NCBI GenBank assembly: GCA_946886975.1
Contig: CAMPJV010000018.1
Location: 1 to 16,449 of the forward strand
DNA: 16,449 nt
Source of the DNA: an uncultured Taibaiella sp.
Lineage (GTDB): Bacteria > Bacteroidota > Bacteroidia > Chitinophagales > Chitinophagaceae
Direction of reading: 5' to 3'
Shown: positions 1 to 7,598 of the stretch, one piece after another
How the letters are laid out: every line of letters begins with the position of its first letter
Position numbering within the stretch: the stretch's first letter is position 1
Position numbers and translations under genes: made by a program
Notes under the pieces: model-generated
What the model was told of the DNA's origin: nothing
The model's database searches: none
Seen by the model: the letters and a program-made list of their open reading frames with translations, nothing else

Positions 1-743
1 CCATAGTGGGCTATCCACGATCCGTATAAGAGGCGAAACGTGAGCAGGTGAAGCAGGAAGAGAATTAGCTGAGGCAGGAATATGGCCAGGAGCGTTCTCC
101 GAGTCCTGTCGGTATCCACAAGTCCCTTCCAACTATAGCCGACTACCAGGAACAAAGTAAGAAAGGGCGTAGCGTAGAATATCTCGAGCGTGAAGGTGGA
201 AAGTGCAAATAGCAATCCGGACAACCAGACGAATTTGGCTTTACCGGTGTGAAGGTAATACTGACACCAGATGAGGATCAGCATTTGCATCATTACGCCA
301 GTGAGATAGTGAAAGCCCCCTTCCCAGATCGTTACTTCTGTGATGTTAGGGTTAAACAGGAACAACAGCACCCCAGCAACTGCTATAAGATTTGCGTGCG
401 TTAACCTGAAGTCGGTGAATAACCGGGAAAAGAAGGAATAAATGAGCGTACCATTCAAAGCATGAAGAGCCATGAATAGCAGGAACCATGGTAATGGCGA
501 TGCACCGAAGATAGAGATGAGAACATACAACTCCAGCTGCGTGACCTGGTAAAGACTTCTGACGTATGCCCCCTCACGATTAATAAAGTAGGAGAAGGAG
601 CCTTCGTTGAAGCGAACCAGTGCGTTGAAGAAATCAGCTACGAAACCAGCTTTCCAGGAAGGTAGGTAGACAGCGACCAAAAGCAGCCACAGTAAAATAA
701 AAAGCCAGCGCTTATCAGAATACAGTTTGGTAAGTAGCGTCAT
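1..743 (-). CDS. GT-C-type integral membrane glycosyltransferase-like protein, C-terminus outside window
   Basis: Reading leftward from ATG at 743, the frame stays open for 247 codons to the window edge, so the C-terminus is missing. The protein is very hydrophobic, with a first membrane segment at about residues 13-29 and several more after residue 72. Its layout resembles GT-C glycosyltransferases (Dol-P-mannose or ArnT-like). After the first segment comes GFVADF, whose D37 sits where these enzymes place a catalytic acidic residue. It is followed by HALNGTLIYSFF (residues 94-105) and a NPNITEVTIWEGG stretch (131-143) with the conserved-looking E136 and W140. Such enzymes use lipid-linked sugars on the outer face of the inner membrane. 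It lies 81 bp downstream of the GT4 gene on the same strand and probably shares its transcript. The family assignment rests on pattern only; a plain polytopic protein of unknown function is the alternative. Confidence 0.6.
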   Translation of the reverse strand, partial: MTLLTKLYSDKRWLFILLWLLLVAVYLPSWKAGFVADFFNALVRFNEGSFSYFINREGAYVRSLYQVTQLELYVLISIFGASPLPWFLLFMALHALNGTLIYSFFSRLFTDFRLTHANLIAVAGVLLFLFNPNITEVTIWEGGFHYLTGVMMQMLILIWCQYYLHTGKAKFVWLSGLLFALSTFTLEIFYATPFLTLFLVVGYSWKGLVDTDRTRRTLLAIFLPQLILFLLHLLTFRLLYGSWIAHY

Positions 744-824
744 TAAGCAATCTGAGTAGTGAACCTCTCCTCAAATACAATGTACGATGATAACAACGCA
801 AATTCAAAGCAGGCGGAGGGAGGA

Positions 825-1949
825 CTATTTAAGACATTTCATCATGCTGTCCCACAACTTGGCCGCAGTTTTGTCCCAGTTAAACTTCGCCACCTGTACG
901 GGTGCTGCCTGGACCAGGCGAGCGCGCAGTGCCTCATCCTTGTACAGCAACTGCATCTTGTCGGCAATATCCTGATGATCAGTAGGGTCAACAAGCAAGG
1001 CGGCATCACCCCCGACCTCAGGCATAGACGAGGTGCGGCTAATGATAGCAGGGACATTGCACTGTAGTGCCTCGAGGATAGGAATGCCGAAGCCTTCAAA
1101 CAGTGAGGGGTACACAAGGGCGTAGGCTCCGCCGATTACCTGGGCGAGTTTGTCAACATCCAGATATCCGGCCCATTTTACGTCTTCTCTGAAGGGCATG
1201 GACTCTCTCATCTTTGCTATCTCTTCATACTTCCAAGCGAACCTGCCAACTATTACAAGCTTCATGTTACTGCGCTGCCGCTTTTTAAAAGCAACAAATG
1301 CCTTTAGAAGATTCACGATATTCTTACGCGGGTGGAGGGCTCCGGCATATACGAAGTACTCACAGCCATTGGCGTACTCCTTCTTCACAGCATCTTTCTG
1401 ATCCCAGCTTAATGGCCTGTAGTTGTCGTGAGCTCCGTTGTAGGAAACATCGATCTTGTCCAAAGGGATGTGGTATCGCTCAGAGATATCCCTCTTAGAA
1501 AACTCGGAGACAGTAACTATCCGTTTGGCCTTCTGAGCGTAAAGGGGCGAATACTTCCTGAAATAAAACTTGTGGCTGCCTTTGAGGTGTTTCGGATAGT
1601 GCTCAAATGCCAGATCATGAATGACAAGGCAGGTAGGCACTTTAGTATTCAGCGACATAAGCCCGTCAGTAGATAGAAAGAGATCTGCCTTATACTTCCG
1701 GAGCATCAAGGGGATGCGCAGCTCAAACCAGAGGTAAAACAATACAGGGTGCCTGGCCTGAGGCTGGAACACAACTGGGGTGACATTGTCTGCAAAAATG
1801 AAGGAAGGATCGTAAGGCCGGTCGAAAAAGAAAATAAACTGATGCTCAGGGTGCTGCTTAACAATTCGGGTCAACGACTCATTTGTGAACCAACCAATGC
1901 CCTCAAGTTTGCCCTTTAATAGTAGCCTTGTATTTACAGCAATGCGCAT
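825..1949 (-). CDS. GT4-family glycosyltransferase (mannosyltransferase-like)
   Basis: A 374-residue retaining GT-B glycosyltransferase of family GT4 that would add a nucleotide-sugar-derived residue to a surface glycan at the cytoplasmic membrane face. The N-terminal half has MRIAVNTRLL and the acceptor-side GIGWFTNESL. The linker region has VTVSEFSKRDI. The C-terminal half has YAGALHPRKNI, a VIVGRF strand, and the nucleotide-sugar E-x7-E motif in LFEGFGIPILEAL (E285 and E293), followed by MPEVGGDAALLVDP. Length is normal for the family. I chose the ATG at 1949; an in-frame TTG at 1958 would add only three residues and lies inside a probable -7 element. It is divergent from the flippase and upstream of a GT-C-like gene, fitting a polysaccharide assembly locus. 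Donor and acceptor cannot be told from sequence. Confidence 0.9.
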   Translation of the reverse strand: MRIAVNTRLLLKGKLEGIGWFTNESLTRIVKQHPEHQFIFFFDRPYDPSFIFADNVTPVVFQPQARHPVLFYLWFELRIPLMLRKYKADLFLSTDGLMSLNTKVPTCLVIHDLAFEHYPKHLKGSHKFYFRKYSPLYAQKAKRIVTVSEFSKRDISERYHIPLDKIDVSYNGAHDNYRPLSWDQKDAVKKEYANGCEYFVYAGALHPRKNIVNLLKAFVAFKKRQRSNMKLVIVGRFAWKYEEIAKMRESMPFREDVKWAGYLDVDKLAQVIGGAYALVYPSLFEGFGIPILEALQCNVPAIISRTSSMPEVGGDAALLVDPTDHQDIADKMQLLYKDEALRARLVQAAPVQVAKFNWDKTAAKLWDSMMKCLK

Positions 1950-1955
1950 TGGCCG

Positions 1956-1963
1956 CAAAAATA
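1956..1963 (-). promoter_or_regulatory. Candidate Bacteroidota -7 element for the GT4 gene
   Basis: On the minus strand the bases read TATTTTTG, an exact match to TAnnTTTG. The element ends only six bases before the chosen ATG at 1949, so the transcript would be leaderless or nearly so. No TTTG -33 element is visible at 17-23 bp spacing, which limits confidence. The divergent flippase must be expressed from the same 62-bp gap, but I see only an imperfect TATTTTTT for it. Confidence 0.35.
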
Positions 1964-2011
1964 TAATTTTACCCCTTTATAAGTCCACGCTATTTTTTCA
2001 ACTGAGAAGGC

Positions 2012-3454
2012 ATGCGCCGATTCTTTGCTAAGAATTTACTCTTCGTAATATCTGTTAACCTGTTGGTGAAGCCGCTATGGATCTTCTTGATAGACAGGAC
2101 CGTGCAGAATAAAGTAGGTCATGCATCGTATGGAATTTACCAGGCATTGTTTAACCTGGGCCTCATCTTCCAAATACTTCTCGACTTTGGAATCAGCAAC
2201 TATAACAGCAAGACCCTTGCACAATACCCGAGAAAGCTCAAATCGCTGTTCCCGGCCATGCTGTCAGCACGGCTTTCTCTTAGTTTGTTTTATGTAGCGC
2301 TGGTTAGCGGAATAGCATTTGTCTTAGGCTACCGAGGCTGGGAAATCATGCTGCTCATGGGGGTCCTGGTGCTACAATCGCTTAGTTCCATACTGCTCTT
2401 TGTAAGAAGCAACGTTTCCGGGTTACACAAGTTCAAAGCTGACGGCCTTCTTTCAATAACGGACAGAGGTCTGATGATCGTTGTCTGCGGCTTCCTGCTT
2501 ATTTATCCTGCTACCGCAGATAACTTCAAAATCGAGTGGTTTGTAGGGGCGCAAATACTTAGTTACGGAATTGCGATACTGATCGGCATTATTGTATTAA
2601 AGAATATATCCAATGTACGTCTTCGGTTTTCACTAGATTATAAAAAGGTGTTCTCTATTATTAAGCAGAGCTTTCCATATGCACTGTTGATCTTTCTGAT
2701 GTCCATTTACACTCGCGCGGACACTTTGCTTATAGAAAGGCTTTCAGGAACAGGAGGAAGCGAACAGGCCGGGATCTACGCTGCGGCATATCGCTTGCTA
2801 GACGTAGGCAATATGTTTGGGCTTATGTTCGCGAGTATGCTACTGCCTGTTTTCGGACGCATGCTTTCTCAGAAGAATGACGTGCAGCCCATTGTGCGGC
2901 TTTGTGTAAACATCCTCTTACCCGCTTCGCTGTTAGTTACAGTTACGGGAGTTTGCTTCAGCTCTGAAATAATGCACCTGCTGTACAAGCATGCGACGAA
3001 TGAAGATGCAGTTGTATTTGCCTGGCTGATGGTGGCATTCCCAGCCTTTAGCCTGTCAAACGTTTATTCGACACTGCTGACTGCCAATGGTGATCTGCGA
3101 TTGCTAAACAGAATAGCATTTACCGGAGTCTTCATCAATCTCGCACTCAACTTTCTACTCATCCCGCAATACTTTTCCCTGGGCGCCGCATTTACCGCCT
3201 GCATAACGCAAAATGCGCTGGCGGTGTGCTTTATGATCTTTGCTCAAAAACAAGTGCGGCTTCCCCACAATAAAACATGGGGTTTATCTTTTATTCTTTT
3301 TCTCGCTTCCATAGCAGCTATGGGTTATACGGTAAAGCTGCTGCCAATAAGCTGGGCCATACAGCTGGTTATCTTATTCGGTTGCGGAGCACTATTGATA
3401 TTCCTGTTCCGCTTCGTTTCGCTTAAGGCAATGAAGCAACTTCTCAACAGGTGA
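2012..3454 (+). CDS. Wzx-type polysaccharide flippase (MOP superfamily)
   Basis: A 480-residue polytopic inner-membrane protein with about 12-14 hydrophobic segments, the usual length and layout for MOP-superfamily O-antigen or exopolysaccharide flippases. These move undecaprenyl-linked glycan units from the cytoplasmic to the periplasmic face. The N-terminus has the signature seen in Bacteroidota members: VKPLWIFLIDRTVQNKVG, then YGIYQALFNLGLIF and LLDFGISNYN. A charged loop with IYTRADTLLIERLSG (about residues 232-246) starts the second half, as in other flippases. It is divergent from the GT4 and GT-C-like genes, which would build the glycan it exports. It is convergent with the aldo/keto reductase gene, with a 9-bp gap and no clear hairpin. 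The exact glycan is unknown. Confidence 0.88.
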   Translation: MRRFFAKNLLFVISVNLLVKPLWIFLIDRTVQNKVGHASYGIYQALFNLGLIFQILLDFGISNYNSKTLAQYPRKLKSLFPAMLSARLSLSLFYVALVSGIAFVLGYRGWEIMLLMGVLVLQSLSSILLFVRSNVSGLHKFKADGLLSITDRGLMIVVCGFLLIYPATADNFKIEWFVGAQILSYGIAILIGIIVLKNISNVRLRFSLDYKKVFSIIKQSFPYALLIFLMSIYTRADTLLIERLSGTGGSEQAGIYAAAYRLLDVGNMFGLMFASMLLPVFGRMLSQKNDVQPIVRLCVNILLPASLLVTVTGVCFSSEIMHLLYKHATNEDAVVFAWLMVAFPAFSLSNVYSTLLTANGDLRLLNRIAFTGVFINLALNFLLIPQYFSLGAAFTACITQNALAVCFMIFAQKQVRLPHNKTWGLSFILFLASIAAMGYTVKLLPISWAIQLVILFGCGALLIFLFRFVSLKAMKQLLNR

Positions 3455-3463
3455 AGTGCCATA

Positions 3464-4453
3464 TTAGTACGCCGGCATGATAGGCCTGGTCTGCATAATC
3501 TCATCAATTCGGGCTATAAGCTCTTCGGTAAGCTTGGGATAAATCTCCAGCGCTTTAAGGTTTTCCAAAAGCTGCTCTTCTTTCGTTGCCCCAAGAATAG
3601 CCGTTGTCACGTTTGGGTTCCTAATGCACCAGGCTATAGAAAGCGTGGCAAGGCTCGTATTCAGTTCGTCTGCCACGCTGGCCAGCTTTGCCACATTTGA
3701 AATTCTCTGTTCACTGAGGGTACGGTCTTTCAGCCATTCAAAACCTTCCAGGGCCAGTCTTGAGCCGGCAGGTATGCCCTTGTTATACTTACCCGTCAAA
3801 AGCCCCGAAGCTAGCGGGCTCCAAATGGTAGTGCCCATCCCAATGTTCCTGAATATGGTGTAATAGTCTACTTCCATCTTGAAGCGTTCAAACAGGTTGT
3901 ACTGTGGCTGCTCCATCGCGGGACCCTCTAACCCCAGCTCCCTGGCGACCATGTGGGCCTCAACAATTTCAGGGCCCGCCCACTCGCTTGTACCCCAGTA
4001 TAGGATCTTCCCCTGCTGTATGAGGGAATTCATGGTACGTACTACTTCTTCTATGGGAACATTCTTGTCTGGCCGATGGCAAAAGAAAAGATCAAGATAT
4101 TCCACCTGTAACCGCTCTAAGGCTTCATGGCAGGCCTCGACAATATGCTTTCTGCTAAGACCTATCTGGTTCGGCTTGTTGGCTTCACCTCGCCACCCAA
4201 AGAACACTTTGCTCGAGACCACGTAGGAAGACCGCTCCCATGTCTTCTGCTTTAATATTCTTCCCATCATCTTTTCAGATTCACCCCGGGAATAAACCTC
4301 AGCATTGTCAAAGAAATTGATCCCATTGTCATAGGCCAGACTCATCAACTTGTCTGACGCACTATCGTCTATCTGCTTGGCAAAGGTTACCCAAGAGCCA
4401 TAGGAGAGCAAACTAAGCTGCAAACCTGTTTTCCCCATTCTTCTGTATTCCAT
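3464..4453 (-). CDS. Aldo/keto reductase, Kv-beta / YghZ-like group
   Basis: A 330-residue NADPH-dependent aldo/keto reductase with a TIM-barrel fold, expected to reduce carbonyl compounds in the cytoplasm. The catalytic tetrad is complete: D49 and Y54 in FFDNAEVYSRGESE, K82 in VVSSKVFFG, and H126 in LFFCHRPD. The C-terminal cofactor region has WSPLASGLLTGKY and later TTAILGATKEEQLLENL. The start in LSYGSW and the ESE motif place it with voltage-gated potassium channel beta-subunit-like reductases. I chose the ATG at 4453 because MEYRRMGKTGLQLS is the family N-terminus. The frame can be extended to 4519, but that adds 22 cysteine-rich residues inside the upstream gene. It follows the DUF1015 gene by 17 bp and is probably last in the DUF502-serC-DUF1015 operon. 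Its substrate is unknown. Confidence 0.9.
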   Translation of the reverse strand: MEYRRMGKTGLQLSLLSYGSWVTFAKQIDDSASDKLMSLAYDNGINFFDNAEVYSRGESEKMMGRILKQKTWERSSYVVSSKVFFGWRGEANKPNQIGLSRKHIVEACHEALERLQVEYLDLFFCHRPDKNVPIEEVVRTMNSLIQQGKILYWGTSEWAGPEIVEAHMVARELGLEGPAMEQPQYNLFERFKMEVDYYTIFRNIGMGTTIWSPLASGLLTGKYNKGIPAGSRLALEGFEWLKDRTLSEQRISNVAKLASVADELNTSLATLSIAWCIRNPNVTTAILGATKEEQLLENLKALEIYPKLTEELIARIDEIMQTRPIMPAY

Positions 4454-4470
4454 CACGCTATTTTTTGCAC

Positions 4471-5712
4471 TCAAATAAGATAAACAACAAGACCATCCCT
4501 TAGTTTGGGTTCGAACCACGTGCTCTTTGGCGGCATTACGTTACCACTGTCAGATATTTCAAAAAGCTGCTCAATGCTCACAGGATAGCATGCGAAAGCT
4601 GCCGCCATATCCCCACTATCAACTCTCTTTTCCAGTGCTTCCAGGCCGCGGATACCGCCGACAAAGTCCACACGCTTATCTGTGCGCGGATCATTTATCC
4701 CGAGCAGCTTTGAGAGTACGTTTTCCTGCAGGATTGTGACATCGAGCACTCCAATGGGGTCAGATGTATAGGAATGTTCCTTTGCTGTGAGCTTATACCA
4801 TTCTCCTCCTAAATACAGACCGAACTCATGAAGTTTCTGAGGCTTGTACTGTTCTTTATCTCTCCTTTCCAATTCAAAATCTTCCGATAAGGCAGTAAGG
4901 AACTGTTCGGGCGTCATGTCGTTAAGATCCTTCACTACACGGTTGTAATCCATGATCTGGAGTTGACTCTCTGGAAATATGCAGGTAATGAAGTAATTGA
5001 AAGACTCATCTCCTGTAATGGACATGCCCGCATCTCTCATTTCCTTACAGACTTTTGCAGCAGAAGCTGCACGATGGTGTCCATCGGCAATATAAGTGCA
5101 CGGTACCTTTTCATCAAAAAGTCGCGTAATTGTCGACACCTTCGCATAGTCGTCTACCACCCAAAAAATATGGCGAACGCCATCCTCAGCGACAAAATCA
5201 TAGGTGGCGCTATGGCTCTCTTTCCAGTTTCTTATGATTGATTGCACATTTTCCTCATCACGATATGCAAGGAAGACAATGCCAGTTTGAGCGCGAGTAG
5301 TGCGAATGTGATTGATTCTATCCAGTTCCTTCTCCGGTCTTGTGAATTCATGCTTCTTAATAGTGCCATCGAAGTAATCGTCGACGGATGATCCGCAAAT
5401 AAGCCCGGTTTGTGAGCGGCCGTCCATAACGAGCTCGTAGATATAGTAACTTGGCTCGGTATCCTGAACCATTACCTTGTCTGCTACCAGCTGGTCAAGG
5501 TTCTCCTTAGCTTTTTCATACACCTGGGTGCTGTGGACGTCGACACCTTCCTGCAAGTCAATCTCGGCCCGGGTAACATGATAAAAATGATACGGGTCCT
5601 TTTTATATTGACGGGCTTCCTCTACACTTACTACATCATAAGGCAATGTCGCAAGCTGGGGTGCGATACTCTTCTTCGGTCTTAATCCTTTAAACGGAAT
5701 GATCCTGGCCAT
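4471..5712 (-). CDS. DUF1015 family protein, serC-linked
   Basis: A 413-residue soluble protein of the DUF1015 family, with the typical N-terminus ARIIPFKGLRP followed by LPYDVVSVEEAR and PYHFYHVTR. Further conserved blocks are KKHEFTRPEKE (residues 119-129) and YIADGHHRAASA (207-218). The biochemical role is not established. The DGHHR block resembles the nucleotide or phosphate-binding box of ParB/sulfiredoxin-fold proteins, a group that includes free-serine kinases (SerK, SbnI). This similarity and the position 26 bp downstream of serC suggest a link to phosphoserine or serine metabolism; that step is my inference. The ATG at 5712 gives the family N-terminus with AGGAAG just upstream-like spacing being very tight, so ribosome-site support is weak. 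Family call is secure, function is not. Confidence 0.9.
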   Translation of the reverse strand: MARIIPFKGLRPKKSIAPQLATLPYDVVSVEEARQYKKDPYHFYHVTRAEIDLQEGVDVHSTQVYEKAKENLDQLVADKVMVQDTEPSYYIYELVMDGRSQTGLICGSSVDDYFDGTIKKHEFTRPEKELDRINHIRTTRAQTGIVFLAYRDEENVQSIIRNWKESHSATYDFVAEDGVRHIFWVVDDYAKVSTITRLFDEKVPCTYIADGHHRAASAAKVCKEMRDAGMSITGDESFNYFITCIFPESQLQIMDYNRVVKDLNDMTPEQFLTALSEDFELERRDKEQYKPQKLHEFGLYLGGEWYKLTAKEHSYTSDPIGVLDVTILQENVLSKLLGINDPRTDKRVDFVGGIRGLEALEKRVDSGDMAAAFACYPVSIEQLFEISDSGNVMPPKSTWFEPKLRDGLVVYLI

Positions 5713-5738
5713 ACTTCCTATTGTTGTTTTGGTATATA

Positions 5739-6842
5739 CTAATTGTTTTGCTTTACTAATGTTTCGTATTCCTGCATTGCCTGTACCAGTTTTTGTACTC
5801 CCGACAATGGCATTGCGTTATATAACGAAACCCGAAATCCACCAACGCTCCGGTGACCTTCTACTCCTACGATGCCATTCTCCTTGCAAAACCCTGCAAA
5901 CCCCTTTTCATTATCACTAGTATCTGAAGTAAAACAAACATTCATCCTGCTCCTATGCTCCGCTACGGATACTGTGGGGGAAAATATGCTATTGCGCTCT
6001 ATCTCGGCATATAGCAAGGCTGATTTTTCAATACTCTCCTGTTCTATGGCTTCAATTGATCTATCTTTTGTCCATCGAAGCATGAGTAGGGAGACATAAA
6101 TAGCGAAGACAGGTGGCGTATTGAGTACGGAATTATTCTTTGCCTGAGCACTATAGTCCAGCACAGAAGGCAGCTTGCGAACAATTCGCTGAAACATGTC
6201 CCTGTGAACTACGGCAAGGGTTGCGCCTGCCGGCCCGATATTCTTCTGTACAGCAGCGTAAAAAAGGCTGCAATTGGTGTACGTTCTTTTTCTGCTAAGA
6301 ATATCGCTGCTCATATCAGCAACAAGAGGCACCTGGGTATTCGGTAAGTCATTCAACTGGGTGCCGTAAATGGTATTATTTGTTGTAATGTGGATATATG
6401 AGAGCGCAGAGGGAAGAATATCAGGGAATGCCGGAAGCTGGCTATAATTGCCATCTTTGGAGGACCCGAGCACAACAGGATTACCATAGTACCGGGCATA
6501 CTCTATTGCGCCTGCTGACCAATGGCCACTGTCGAGATAACCGGCTGACTCGCCATCCGCAAGGAAGTTCATCGGTACCATGCAGAATTGCATTCTTCCC
6601 CCACCCTGGAGCCAGAGGACTTCGTAGTCATTATTCAAGTCGCAGAGCTCCCGGACCAACGATTTGTTCTCTTCAAGAATATCATCAAACAGTTTACTCC
6701 TGTGCGGAATCTCCAAAATGGACATACCGCTTCCTCTATATTCTAATATAGCCCCGGACGCTTCACGGAGCACCTCCTCGGGAAGGATGGCTGGCCCAGC
6801 GCCAAAGTTTAGCTTATGTTTATCTAAGGTGAAACTTTTCAT
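5739..6842 (-). CDS. serC: Phosphoserine aminotransferase SerC
   Basis: A 367-residue class V PLP-dependent aminotransferase. SerC converts 3-phosphohydroxypyruvate plus glutamate to O-phosphoserine plus 2-oxoglutarate in serine synthesis, and also serves pyridoxal phosphate synthesis in some bacteria. Family motifs in order: NFGAGPAILPEEVL (residues 12-25), EIPHRSKLF (44-52), LWLQGGGRMQF (76-86), a HITTNNTIYGTQ block (151-162), ADMSSD with D176, and AVQKNIGPAG with K200 as the PLP-binding lysine. The C-terminus has the VEGHRSVGGFRVSLYNAM block. Length is normal. The ATG at 6842 overlaps the DUF502 gene by 23 bp, suggesting coupled translation. No serA is adjacent, so the preceding enzyme must be encoded elsewhere. 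Confidence 0.96.
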   Translation of the reverse strand: MKSFTLDKHKLNFGAGPAILPEEVLREASGAILEYRGSGMSILEIPHRSKLFDDILEENKSLVRELCDLNNDYEVLWLQGGGRMQFCMVPMNFLADGESAGYLDSGHWSAGAIEYARYYGNPVVLGSSKDGNYSQLPAFPDILPSALSYIHITTNNTIYGTQLNDLPNTQVPLVADMSSDILSRKRTYTNCSLFYAAVQKNIGPAGATLAVVHRDMFQRIVRKLPSVLDYSAQAKNNSVLNTPPVFAIYVSLLMLRWTKDRSIEAIEQESIEKSALLYAEIERNSIFSPTVSVAEHRSRMNVCFTSDTSDNEKGFAGFCKENGIVGVEGHRSVGGFRVSLYNAMPLSGVQKLVQAMQEYETLVKQNN

Positions 6843-7422
6843 GGTGATGATGTTTCTCTTCGTCCGTGCTTGTTATGCCACCACTCACCGCAAACTTCAT
6901 AGCCTCACCGGCATTCATCTTTGTTACCGCCTTTACGTTCTTTGCATCCACAATTATTACATACCCAGATATGGCGTACGAGTGCGGCAAATACACTGCT
7001 ATTTTCCCATTCATCCCCAAGTAGGCCATATCGGGCTGTGTCATGAACCCTATCCTCCATATTTCAGGATTGTGATTCGTGCAAACCCAAACAGGCTTGT
7101 TAAACCTCTTCTTATCTCCAACGAAAGAATCTATTACATCCTTGATCGACGTGTATATGTATTTGATGCCCGGGATATGCTCCATCATATAGTCAAAGGC
7201 ATCAAACAGAATGCGGCCGACAAAGAACCTCGTTCCCAAATAACCAATAATGGTGACAGTGCTGATAATGATAACAAACCCTGTTCCTCTTGGGACCCAA
7301 GGGACTAAACGGTCCACACTATCAAAGACCGTGTAAATAACGTAGGCAGTTATTGCAATGGGGCTCAGGATTAACAAGCCCTGCAAAAAAGAACGGAATA
7401 CAATTGCTGCTAAACGGCGCAT
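6820..7422 (-). CDS. DUF502 family membrane protein
   Basis: A 200-residue DUF502 protein of unknown function. It has two membrane segments, at about residues 10-32 and 46-66, with PRGTGFVIII between them. Then come the family motifs IPGIKYIYTSIKDVIDSF (about 83-100) and a soluble domain with PEIWRIGFMTQ and VYLPHSYAISGYVIIV. The length is typical. The extreme C-terminus contains a short native histidine run (HHHH), encoded by the bases that also form the serC start region. It heads the probable DUF502-serC-DUF1015-aldo/keto reductase operon and has a possible promoter 20 bp upstream. The association with serC does not prove a role in serine metabolism. Confidence 0.9.
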   Translation of the reverse strand: MRRLAAIVFRSFLQGLLILSPIAITAYVIYTVFDSVDRLVPWVPRGTGFVIIISTVTIIGYLGTRFFVGRILFDAFDYMMEHIPGIKYIYTSIKDVIDSFVGDKKRFNKPVWVCTNHNPEIWRIGFMTQPDMAYLGMNGKIAVYLPHSYAISGYVIIVDAKNVKAVTKMNAGEAMKFAVSGGITSTDEEKHHHHEKFHLR

Positions 7423-7441
7423 CAGTTTAAAATGGACTGGG

Positions 7442-7468
7442 CAAAGTTACAAGATTGATACAGCCAAA
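7442..7468 (-). promoter_or_regulatory. Candidate promoter for the DUF502-serC operon
   Basis: On the minus strand TAACTTTG (7442-7449) matches the Bacteroidota -7 consensus TAnnTTTG. A TTTG at 7465-7468 lies 15 bp further upstream, a little short of the usual 17-23. Transcription would start about 13 nt before the DUF502 ATG. Confidence 0.4.
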
Positions 7469-7571
7469 AGGATATTTGTTTACATAACTGCAAGCCGGCG
7501 ATTCCTGGAAAAGCCTAAATCCATGAACCCGGGCTGCCCTGCGCAGAACTGCCTTTATGCAACATTTTCAG

Positions 7572-7579
7572 TACGTTTG
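7572..7579 (+). promoter_or_regulatory. Candidate -7 element for the lutB-like gene
   Basis: TACGTTTG is an exact match to TAnnTTTG and ends 19 bp before the ATG at 7599, giving a leader of roughly 13 nt. No good -33 TTTG is visible. Together with the opposite-facing element at 7442-7468 it makes the 176-bp gap a divergent promoter region. Confidence 0.38.
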
Positions 7580-7598
7580 CACTGTTGCCAGATAGCTT

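Noticed and set aside
4454..4519. N-terminal extension of the aldo/keto reductase
   Set aside because: The added residues do not resemble the family and lie inside the upstream DUF1015 gene; MEYRRMGKTG is the expected start.
6664..7308. Long plus-strand open frame of 214 codons
   Set aside because: It is antisense to serC and DUF502, which have clear family motifs, and its translation shows no recognisable domain.
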